NCBI RefSeq assembly: GCF_001027285.1
Contig: NZ_CP011509.1
Location: forward strand, 2,674,501-2,738,500
DNA from: Archangium gephyra
GTDB taxonomy: Bacteria; Myxococcota; Myxococcia; Myxococcales; Myxococcaceae
Direction of reading: 5' to 3'
Length of the DNA stretch: 64,000 bases
In this document: positions 45,233 to 52,650 of the stretch, in pieces
Position numbering within the stretch: the stretch's first letter is position 1
Layout of the letters: each line of letters opens with the position of its first letter
Translations under genes and position numbers: made by a program
Notes under the pieces: generated by a model
Told to the model about the DNA's origin: nothing
What the model saw: only the letters and a program-made list of their open reading frames with translations
Database searches by the model: none

Positions 45233-46405
45233 ATGAAGAAGGTCCTCCATATCGTCGGCGCTCGTCCCAACTTCATGAAGGTGGCTCCCATCCATCGGGC
45301 CATCTCCGAGCGCGGCGCACTCGAACAGAAGCTGGTGCACACCGGGCAGCACTACGACGTGAAGATGAGTGACGTCTTCTTCACCGACCTGGGCATGCCC
45401 ACCCCGGACATCCACCTCGGCATCGGCTCGGGCAGCCACGCGGAGCAGACGGCCAAGGTCATGCTCGAGCTGGAGAAGGTCTTCGCCAGCGAGAAGCCCG
45501 GCCTCGTCTCGGTGGTGGGTGACGTCAACAGCACCCTGGCCGCCGCGCTCGTGGCGGTGAAGATGCACATCCCCATCGCCCACGTGGAGGCGGGGCTGCG
45601 CAGCTTCGACTCCGCCATGCCCGAGGAGATCAACCGCGTCCTCACCGACCGCATCTCCGACCTGCTGCTGACGCCCTCGGCCGACGCCGACGCCAACCTC
45701 ATCCGCGAGGGCCTGGAGCCCGAGCGCATCCGGTTGGTGGGCAACGTGATGATCGACTCGCTGCTGGCGGCCCGGGAGAAGGCCCTGCGGCTGTCCACGC
45801 TCGAGGACATGGGGCTCGTCGCGCGCGGCTACGCCGTGTGCACCCTGCACCGCGCCTCCAACGTGGATGACGCCCAGGTGCTCACCGGACTGCTCTCCGC
45901 GCTGGGCCATGTGGCCAGCCGCCTGCCCGTGGTGTTCCCCGTCCACCCGCGCACCCGCAAGCGCATCGCGGAGCTGGGCCTGGACGCCTCGCTGGCTCGC
46001 ACCCCGGGCCTGCGCCTGGTGGAGCCCATGGGCTACCTGGAGTTCCTCGCGCTCACCTCCCAGGCCCGGCTCGTCTTCACCGACTCCGGCGGCCTCCAGG
46101 AGGAGACCACCGTGCTCGGCATTCCCTGCCTCACCGTGCGCGAGAACACCGAGCGCCCCATCACCGTGGACATCGGCACCAACCTCGTGGTGGGCACCAA
46201 CCCGGCCCGCATCCGGCAGGCCGCGGACCGCATCCTCGATGGTCACGAGAAGAAGGGCCGCGTCCCGGACCTCTGGGATGGGCGCACCGGCGAGCGCATC
46301 GCCCGCATGTACGAGGAGTTCCTCGGGGTGGGCAAGGCGCCGCGGCGCGCGGCCGGCAACCGCATCGTCCCCTCCGCGCCGACGGCGGAACACCACCCCG
46401 TCTGA
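45233..46405 (+). CDS. wecB: UDP-N-acetylglucosamine 2-epimerase (non-hydrolysing)
   Basis: 390 residues. The family is clear: KVLHIVGARPNFMKVAPI, HTGQHYDVKMSDVFF, VVGDVNSTLAAAL, HVEAGLRSFDSAMPEEINR and TDSGGLQEETTVLGIPCLTV. It interconverts UDP-GlcNAc and UDP-ManNAc in the cytosol for surface polysaccharide. The C-terminus has a short Ala/Arg/Pro tail. It diverges from kdsB; no dehydrogenase (wecC) follows. Confidence 0.95.
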   Translation: MKKVLHIVGARPNFMKVAPIHRAISERGALEQKLVHTGQHYDVKMSDVFFTDLGMPTPDIHLGIGSGSHAEQTAKVMLELEKVFASEKPGLVSVVGDVNSTLAAALVAVKMHIPIAHVEAGLRSFDSAMPEEINRVLTDRISDLLLTPSADADANLIREGLEPERIRLVGNVMIDSLLAAREKALRLSTLEDMGLVARGYAVCTLHRASNVDDAQVLTGLLSALGHVASRLPVVFPVHPRTRKRIAELGLDASLARTPGLRLVEPMGYLEFLALTSQARLVFTDSGGLQEETTVLGIPCLTVRENTERPITVDIGTNLVVGTNPARIRQAADRILDGHEKKGRVPDLWDGRTGERIARMYEEFLGVGKAPRRAAGNRIVPSAPTAEHHPV

Positions 46406-46612
46406 GCGGGGCCTCGCGCGGTGAAGGCCCGACGCCCATCCGAAGTGGGGCGTCCGGGAGCTTCAGCCGCCGCGGTGATGCGTGCAGGCGCACCGCGGCC
46501 TCGCCAGCAAGGCCCTGTCGCGTCGCAGCACCGGGGGAGGGAGGTCCTCCTCCGGGAGCTCCGCCATGGGCCTTCGAGCTGGCGGCCAGGTGAGCGCCCA
46601 AGCCCGCGCCGG

Positions 46613-46897
46613 GTGACTCACCGCCTTGCTCGGGGTCGCACCGGGACCCGGACACTTCGGGATTCCGGACGCATCTTCACCTCCGGACAGGAGGACGATG
46701 GCTACCTCGCTCATGGACAGACCGCCGGAGACGGGCCCGGGTCCGACGAGGGCTGGGGGTGCCTCGGGCCGGGCCTCTTCATCCTCCGGTCGATCCTCCT
46801 CGGTCTGGAGGGTGGCGTCGGCGTACGCTCCGCCTTCGCGGAGGGAATCCCCTTCAGCGTGCACCTGTCCCGGCGGCCTTCGTCCTCCGGCTCCTGA
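46613..46897 (+). pseudogene. C-terminal remnant of a histidine kinase (HATPase_c)
   Basis: In one frame the DNA encodes GDGPGSDEG, then GPGLFILRSILLGLEGGVGV and RSAFAEGIPFSVHLSR. This matches the end of a kinase ATPase domain (the usual DDGPG box, then GLGLFI.RSI...GG.V.VRSA..EG..FSVHL). About 40 residues keep family spacing and high GC at third positions; upstream the similarity fades (SGRIFTSGQEDDGY) and no phosphoacceptor box or good start is present. It lies 21 bp before a stand-alone receiver, as if a kinase-regulator pair lost its kinase. The flanking 46406-46612 shows nothing recognisable. Confidence 0.55.
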
Positions 46898-46918
46898 CCC
46901 GCTCTCCTGGCTGCTCCC

Positions 46919-47290
46919 ATGACCGAGCCCCGTCCCTCCACTCCCACTCCCATCCTGGTGGTCGACGACGACCCGGACATCCGCGAGGCCCTTCGCGACA
47001 TCCTCGACGATGCGGGCTACAGCGTCGTCCTCGCCTTCCACGGCCAGATGGCGCTGGAGCTGCTGGGGACGATGGGCCGGCCGTGCCTCGTCCTGCTGGA
47101 CTGGATGATGCCCGTGATGGATGGCGCCCAGTTCCTCCACCTGCTGCGCGAGAACCCGCTCTACGACACGGTGAAGGTCATCCTCTGCACCGCGAGCGGG
47201 CGGGATGTGCCTCCCGGTGCGCAGGGGCTCTTGCGCAAACCCTTCGAGCTGGAAGAGCTGCTGGCCGTCGTGTCCGATTCCTGCGACTGA
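46919..47290 (+). CDS. Single-domain response regulator
   Basis: 123 residues, a receiver only: ILVVDDDPDIREALRDIL, phosphoacceptor Asp in LLDWMMPVMDGAQF, Thr in ILCTASG and Lys in LLRKPFEL. With no output domain it probably relays phosphate or binds a partner. It follows the kinase remnant and precedes a Ser/Thr kinase by 53 bp. Confidence 0.93.
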   Translation: MTEPRPSTPTPILVVDDDPDIREALRDILDDAGYSVVLAFHGQMALELLGTMGRPCLVLLDWMMPVMDGAQFLHLLRENPLYDTVKVILCTASGRDVPPGAQGLLRKPFELEELLAVVSDSCD

Positions 47291-47343
47291 GCCATCGGTT
47301 GTCAGCGGTCATGTTAAGCTGCCCCACTTCGGAGGTAGCGCGC

Positions 47344-49365
47344 ATGAGCGAAGCCGTGGAGGGGCGGGTTCCAGCGGAGCGGCGGTGGGAGCGGAAGTGG
47401 CCGCGTCGGGCCGAGCGCGAGTGGGAGGAGGCGGGGCCACCCCCGCTCGGGACGGAGGTGGACGGCTACCGGCTGGAGCGGCGGCTGGGAGAGGGGGGCC
47501 AGGGCACGGTGTACCGGGCCCGCCGTGGAGGGCGCTCGTATGCCCTCAAGTTCCTGCCGCTGGACTCTCCGGATTGGGCGTGGCGGGAGCTGGAGGTGCG
47601 GCTGAGGCTGCGGCGCGTGGGCGGCCTGTCGGTGGAGAGCCACGGGTTGTGGCCGCACGAGGCGCCGCGCTTCCTCTACCTCGTCACCCCGTACGTGCAG
47701 GGGCAGCCGCTGTACGCCTGGGCCCGGACGAAGAATCCCACCGCGCGGGAGGTGGCGTGGATGGTGCGGTGGGTGGCGCGGCAGCTCGCGCAGGTGCACG
47801 CGGCCGGTGTGGTGCACCGGGACATCAAGGGCAGCAACGTGCTGGTGGGCAAGAAGGACGGGCGGCCGGTGCTGGTGGACTTCGGGGTGGGCACGTACGT
47901 GGGGGCGCCGGAAATCACCAGCCCCCTGGGGCTGCCGGGCACCCGGCACTACCGCAGCCCCGAGGCCCTGCGTTTCCGGCGCGAGCGGGCGGGTGAGCAC
48001 TCCCCGGCGAGGGCCACGGATGACCTGTGGGCGTTGGGCGTCGTCCTCTACTGGCTGCTCACGGGCAGCTACCCCTTCGACACGGAAGTGGCGGACGAGG
48101 GCACGCTGGCGGACCTCATCCTGAAGCACGCGCCCCCGCCGCCGCACGAACTCAACCCGCGCGTGCCACGGGCGCTGAGTGAGCTGTGCCTGCGCATGCT
48201 GGAGAAGCCACTCGAGGCGCGCCTGCCGGAGGCCGGGGCCGTGGAGCGGGCGCTGGAGGCCGTGCTGGCGCACGCGGATGCCGCCTGGGACGTGCCGTTG
48301 TGCGAGCAGTGGGGTCCGGAGGATGCCACCACGCCTCAACAGGCGTGGCTGGACTGGGGAGACATGCGGGACAAGGCGCGGCGGCTGCTGGAGTACGCGC
48401 GGCGCTTCCCCCGGCGGGGCCGGCCCGAGCCCCTCGCGGAGGCGTCCACGCTTCCGTGCTCGCCGGAGGAGCCACCGCCCGGAGCGGTGGGGGACACGAA
48501 GGCGGAGGAACTCTCGTCACCGTCGCGAGCACGGCGCGTGTCCTGGCGCTGGCTCGCCTGGGGTGGGGCCGCGTGTGTGTTGGGATTGATGGGATTGCTC
48601 TGGCTTTGGCCGGCTCCCACTTCGGAGGTGATGTCCGGCGACAGCATGCGACAGGTGACGGAAACCGGCCAGGAAGTGGCGGGCGGGGCCGGGCCGCCGG
48701 AAGGTGGGGGAGGCGCGGCGCCCGAGAAGGCGGCAACCCCCGCGCCCGTCGCCCCGGCGACGCCTCGGAAGGATGGCACGCGCGTGAGGACTCCCCAGCA
48801 GACCTCCAACCCCCAGCACGAACAGCCGCGCAAGCAGGACGCGCTGCCCGGCGCCACGGCGAGGACATGCGTCCTGGTGTGGGCCGCGGGCCAGCTCGCC
48901 TGCGCCAGCCCCGAGCCCCAGCTGCGCCCCACGACGCCCGCCCCGAGCGTGCCTCCGCCCGCCGAGTGCCCCGCCGGCTCCGTGGAGACGATGACGCAGG
49001 TGCTGGGGTTCCAGGGCTTCGGTGGGAAGCATGGCACCAACTTCCTCATCGACGGAAAGACACTCATCAATCAATTCATCACCGTGCGCCCGGGCCAGGA
49101 GGTCACGCTGGAGTCTTGGGCAGGGCTTCGGCGGCTTCCCGTCAGGACCGTGTATGTCGGACAGCTCATCTTCGGGGAGGGGCGCGTCTATGGGCGCTTC
49201 ACCCAGGCGCGTACCCCCGATGGACAGACGTACTCCGTCTGCTTCGATCTCTACGACGCCGCGAGAGACTTCCAGCGCGGTGTGAAGATGGAGCCCGGGA
49301 GCCGGCCGGACGCCGCGATCATTGTCTCCTCGGTGAAAATCAGTCCGGTGGCGCGCTTCGAATAA
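47344..49365 (+). CDS. Membrane Ser/Thr protein kinase with extracytoplasmic C-terminal domain
   Basis: 673 residues from ATG 47344, GGAGG 8 bases upstream. Active kinase motifs: glycine loop LGEGGQGTVY, K69 (YALKFL), catalytic D160 (VHRDIKGSN), D179-F-G and 'LPGTRHYRSPEALRF'. A single membrane helix near 400-425 (WLAWGGAACVLGLMGLLWLW) separates it from a Pro/Gly-rich linker and a C-terminal ~160-residue domain with few Cys (TCVLVWAAGQLACASPEPQL onward). The next gene is a secreted DUF2381 protein, a pairing that recurs in myxobacteria, so the two may sense an envelope ligand together (inference). Confidence 0.9.
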   Translation: MSEAVEGRVPAERRWERKWPRRAEREWEEAGPPPLGTEVDGYRLERRLGEGGQGTVYRARRGGRSYALKFLPLDSPDWAWRELEVRLRLRRVGGLSVESHGLWPHEAPRFLYLVTPYVQGQPLYAWARTKNPTAREVAWMVRWVARQLAQVHAAGVVHRDIKGSNVLVGKKDGRPVLVDFGVGTYVGAPEITSPLGLPGTRHYRSPEALRFRRERAGEHSPARATDDLWALGVVLYWLLTGSYPFDTEVADEGTLADLILKHAPPPPHELNPRVPRALSELCLRMLEKPLEARLPEAGAVERALEAVLAHADAAWDVPLCEQWGPEDATTPQQAWLDWGDMRDKARRLLEYARRFPRRGRPEPLAEASTLPCSPEEPPPGAVGDTKAEELSSPSRARRVSWRWLAWGGAACVLGLMGLLWLWPAPTSEVMSGDSMRQVTETGQEVAGGAGPPEGGGGAAPEKAATPAPVAPATPRKDGTRVRTPQQTSNPQHEQPRKQDALPGATARTCVLVWAAGQLACASPEPQLRPTTPAPSVPPPAECPAGSVETMTQVLGFQGFGGKHGTNFLIDGKTLINQFITVRPGQEVTLESWAGLRRLPVRTVYVGQLIFGEGRVYGRFTQARTPDGQTYSVCFDLYDAARDFQRGVKMEPGSRPDAAIIVSSVKISPVARFE

Positions 49366-49454
49366 ACGAGAGCCGGGTGCAACAAGCGTGGAAGAAGGGC
49401 GGAGCCAACGTGGGAAGTCCCTGGTAGCATGGCCACTTAGGAGGTCGTGTTGCC

Positions 49455-50393
49455 ATGCCCATTGCATCTCCCATCGCCCCCCTGCTGCTCCTTCTGTCCT
49501 CGAGTGCTCCCGTCCTCGCACAGTCCCAGACCTCACCCTGGGACATGTCGGGCGCGCCCCGCTTCACGGTGACGGCGGACACGGCGGGCGAGACCCGGGA
49601 GGTGCCCATCAGTCCGAATCGCACCCTGGCGTTCGTCTTCGATACGCCCGTCCAGAAGGGAGGCGTCGGGGTGGAGGAGCGTGAGGGCTTCCGTCAGGTG
49701 GCGTTGTCGGAGGACGGACTCATGCTCAACCTGCTGCCTTCCGACGCGCTGAAGCCGGGCAGGCGCCTGAGGCTGACGGTGCGTTTCGCCGATGGGGCCA
49801 CGCCCACGAGCCTGGACTTCACGCTGGTGGTGTCCCCCCGGGCCGACCCTCAGGTGGAGGTCTACCGCGAGCTGCGCCCGTGCGACTCGTACCGGCAACA
49901 GGCCGAGGAGGCGGAGGCGAGGGCGCGGCATTACCAGACACTGCTGGCCCGGGAGCGCTCGGAGCACGGGGCGCCCCGAGGGCTCATGGGGCTGCTCGCC
50001 TTGAAGCAGATGGATGTCGAGGGCATCCGCTCCAAGCCCATCACCGTGGAGGTCACCCCGCGCCCCGGAGAGGCCTTCTCCGTCCAGGATGCGGTGAGCT
50101 ACCGCGCCACGGGCGGAGCGGACGATGCCAAGGTGACGCGGCTGGCGGTGGCGCTGATTCTGCGGAACCAGGAGTCCACGCCATGGATGCCCACGCACGC
50201 GCAGCTCGTGGGCGACGGCGTGCGGTGGGAGGTGGAGGTGTGGCTGCCGCAGCCCCTGTCTCCCGGCGAGACGGGACGCGTGCTGCTGGAGGTGGAGCGG
50301 CCCGGACTCGCGGGCTCGGGGCCCTACCTGCTCAAGCTGTGGGAGGAGGGGACGACTCGCGCGGTCACCCTCTCGGGCGTGACTTTTCCGTGA
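49455..50393 (+). CDS. DUF2381 (TIGR02268) secreted protein
   Basis: 312 residues with a signal peptide (ASPIAPLLLLLSSSAPVLAQ). The TIGR02268 Myxococcus paralogous family is recognised by 'VPISPNRTLAFVFDTPVQKG', LLPSDALKPGRRLRLTVRF and the C-terminal 'WEVEVWLPQPLSPGETGRVL' with 'GPYLLKLWEE'. A short coiled-coil-like stretch (about 145-175) lies between two beta-rich halves. Periplasmic or surface role; function unknown. GGAGG precedes the start, 89 bp after the kinase. Confidence 0.88.
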   Translation: MPIASPIAPLLLLLSSSAPVLAQSQTSPWDMSGAPRFTVTADTAGETREVPISPNRTLAFVFDTPVQKGGVGVEEREGFRQVALSEDGLMLNLLPSDALKPGRRLRLTVRFADGATPTSLDFTLVVSPRADPQVEVYRELRPCDSYRQQAEEAEARARHYQTLLARERSEHGAPRGLMGLLALKQMDVEGIRSKPITVEVTPRPGEAFSVQDAVSYRATGGADDAKVTRLAVALILRNQESTPWMPTHAQLVGDGVRWEVEVWLPQPLSPGETGRVLLEVERPGLAGSGPYLLKLWEEGTTRAVTLSGVTFP

Positions 50394-50460
50394 GGGAAGA
50401 CTCACCAGGTCTTCTTCCGCGTGCTAACCTCCGCGGGTCCTCTTTATCGGAGATCCGCCC

Positions 50461-50718
50461 ATGTCTTCGTTTCCCGTTCCCATGCAATGCATCCGGAGCC
50501 TCGCGATGTGGCTGCGCGCCACCCGGGTCAAAGCGGGGCTCACCCAGCATCAAGTGGCCGAGGCTTGTGACCTCTACACGGGGGTGTACGGCCGGATAGA
50601 GCGCGCGGGGATGATGCCCACCGTGCCGTCGCTCCAGCGGATATGTCTGGTGTTGAAGTTGGATTACCAGTCCCTGGTGGACAGGGTGACGCGCGGGGAA
50701 GAGCCCCTGGAGCACTGA
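50461..50718 (+). CDS. Small XRE-type helix-turn-helix protein
   Basis: 85 residues. The HTH (MWLRATRVKAGLTQHQVAEA, 'YGRIERAGMMPTVPSLQRIC') covers about 15-75 with almost nothing else. A DNA-binding regulator of the XRE/Cro kind. It lies 67 bp after the DUF2381 gene and converges with the DUF2378 gene; target unknown. Confidence 0.85.
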   Translation: MSSFPVPMQCIRSLAMWLRATRVKAGLTQHQVAEACDLYTGVYGRIERAGMMPTVPSLQRICLVLKLDYQSLVDRVTRGEEPLEH

Positions 50719-50824
50719 CTGCTGTGTTTGATGGCGTGTAGGTCCTTCGTGGGAGGGCGGTGGGGTAGCTCGCCCTCCCAGTTCCGCTCCATCGTTCCTC
50801 TCGAGACGGGGGGACACATGGCGT

Positions 50825-51442
50825 CTACGTCCAGGAGAGCTCGTACGCGTTGACGCCCGGCTCCGCCTGCCACGAGCGCACCTTCGTGCCCTTCACCTTC
50901 GCGGCCTCGAACGTCGCCAGGAAGCCGCCCTCGACGAACGGACGCGGACTGAAGTCTCCCTTCACGGTGAGCACGCCGCTCCAGGGCCCCGTCGGCTTCA
51001 CGTCGACCTCCACGCCACTCACTCCCACCAGGATGGCCCACGGCAGCTTGTTGAGCAGCCGGTGCGGATCTCCCTGCACCAACACCAGCAGCGTCCTGCC
51101 CGCCGCCGACACCAGGAAGTTCTCCGCCGCCTGCTGTCCCAATTGCCGCAGCGCCGTCTCGAAGTCCTCCTTCTCCCCGCTGCCCAGCCGGGCCGCCGCG
51201 TAGAGCACCTCGAGGTACTTGCCGGAGGGATAGCTGAAGAAGTCCAGGAACTGCCTCTCCCCGAGCGCCGCCAGGCACCGCTGCACCGCCGCTTCGCCTC
51301 CCCGCTGCCGCACCACCTCCAGCACGGCGTTGAAGAGCATCCCCCGCACGGCGGCCTTCTCCGGCAGCGCGGACAGCAAACCGCGCAACTCCTCCTCGGA
51401 GCCGTGCGGCGGCGAGTGGGGCAGGGCGCTCGGGTCCTTCAT
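50825..51442 (-). CDS. DUF2378 (TIGR02265) protein
   Basis: 205 residues from ATG 51442 with GGGAG upstream; ATG 51460 is an alternative. The family pattern is visible: 'LLSALPEKAAVRGMLFNAVL', FFSYPSGKYLEVLYAAARLG, 'PHRLLNKLPWAILVGVSGVE' and the C-terminal 'FVEGGFLATFEAAKVKGTKV'. This is one of the large Myxococcus paralogous families with no known activity, often near regulators. Confidence 0.9.
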   Translation of the reverse strand: MKDPSALPHSPPHGSEEELRGLLSALPEKAAVRGMLFNAVLEVVRQRGGEAAVQRCLAALGERQFLDFFSYPSGKYLEVLYAAARLGSGEKEDFETALRQLGQQAAENFLVSAAGRTLLVLVQGDPHRLLNKLPWAILVGVSGVEVDVKPTGPWSGVLTVKGDFSPRPFVEGGFLATFEAAKVKGTKVRSWQAEPGVNAYELSWT

Positions 51443-51605
51443 GTGCTTCTCATCTCCCATCAAGGCGGGGGGGCGACGGGTGATTCCACGTCCACCCCTT
51501 GCTCGGCAAGGGGGTGAAGCCAGGGAGCAGGGAAGTGCTCCCAGTGAACAGGGCCGGACCCGGGGAGGAAGCGCGCGGCGCACTGTGTTAAGCCGTCACT
51601 GCCGC

Positions 51606-52640
51606 ATGAGAGCGCAGAGCGAGCCCATCTCCACCCCGTCTGGCGAGGCCCCCGAGGGCTACGTGGACATCCCATTCGTCGTCGAGCCGAACTATGCCGG
51701 CTGGCGGCTCGACCGCTACCTCTCCGAGAAGCTCCGCCGCCTGACGCGCGAGCGCCTCCACGGCATCATCCAGCGCGGCGTCCTCCACGAGGGCCGCCGC
51801 CTCAAGCCCTCCACCCCCGTCTACCCGGGCCTCTGCTTCCGCCTCCGCCGGCCCGTCAGCGCCGAGCCCGAGACGCCCACCGAACTGCCCGCCGTCTTCC
51901 AGGACGACTGGCTGCTCGTGCTCGACAAACCCGCGGGCCTCCCCATCCACCCCACCGCGCGCTACCACAAGGGCACCCTCGTCTCCCTGCTGCGCGAGCG
52001 CTTCGGCGAGACCTTCGCCGAGCCCGCCCACCGGCTCGACCGGGAGACGAGCGGACTCGTCGTCTGCGGGCGCACCACCGAGTCCTGCCGCGTCCTCGGC
52101 CGCCTCTTCGTCTCCCGCGACGTGCACAAGGAGTACCTCGCCGTGTGCGAGGGCCACCCGCCCGAGGACACCTTCCACGTGGACGCGCCCATCGCCGAGG
52201 GCACCGCGCTCATCCGCATCGCTGTGCGCATCGACGCCGTGGAGGGCAAGGAGAGCCGCACCCGCTTCCAGGTGCTCCAGCGCTTCACCCGCGAGGGCCA
52301 GCCCTTCTCCCTGCTGCGCTGCTACCCGGAGACGGGGCGCCAGCACCAGATTCGCATCCACCTGCGCGAGGCGGGCTTCCCCCTCGTGGGCGACAAGATG
52401 TACGGCCCGGACCCCGGCTACTTCGACCGCTTCAGCCGGCACTGTCTGGAGCCCGAGGCCTGGGCCCGCCTGCGCCTGCCGCGCCACGCCCTGCACGCCG
52501 CGCGCATCTCCTTCCCCCACCCGGGGAGCGGACTGGCCGTCACCTTCGACTCGCCCCTGCCCGGGGACCTGCAGGACTTCATCGCCGGCAAGCCCGTCAC
52601 CGCGGCGCCCCCGTCCGGCACCGACACGGACGCGGCATGA
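51606..52640 (+). CDS. RluA-family pseudouridine synthase
   Basis: 344 residues from ATG 51606. S4-like RNA-binding N-terminus (about 25-95; DRYLSEKLRRLTRERLHGII) and the catalytic domain with HRLDRETSGLVVCGRT (Asp nucleophile), LLRCYPETGRQHQIRIHL and 'GFPLVGDKMYG'. It isomerises uridine in rRNA or tRNA; the exact site is not predictable. It is 10 bp upstream of the histidine kinase gene. Confidence 0.93.
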   Translation: MRAQSEPISTPSGEAPEGYVDIPFVVEPNYAGWRLDRYLSEKLRRLTRERLHGIIQRGVLHEGRRLKPSTPVYPGLCFRLRRPVSAEPETPTELPAVFQDDWLLVLDKPAGLPIHPTARYHKGTLVSLLRERFGETFAEPAHRLDRETSGLVVCGRTTESCRVLGRLFVSRDVHKEYLAVCEGHPPEDTFHVDAPIAEGTALIRIAVRIDAVEGKESRTRFQVLQRFTREGQPFSLLRCYPETGRQHQIRIHLREAGFPLVGDKMYGPDPGYFDRFSRHCLEPEAWARLRLPRHALHAARISFPHPGSGLAVTFDSPLPGDLQDFIAGKPVTAAPPSGTDTDAA

Positions 52641-52650
52641 GGGCTTCTCC

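Noticed and set aside
46698-46922. A 74-codon frame with a good GGAGG site whose stop overlaps the receiver start (ATGA)
   Set aside because: The Ser/Arg/Pro-rich translation has poorer third-position GC than the frame carrying the histidine-kinase remnant. The ribosome site and overlap may be what is left of the old coupling; kept only as a caution.
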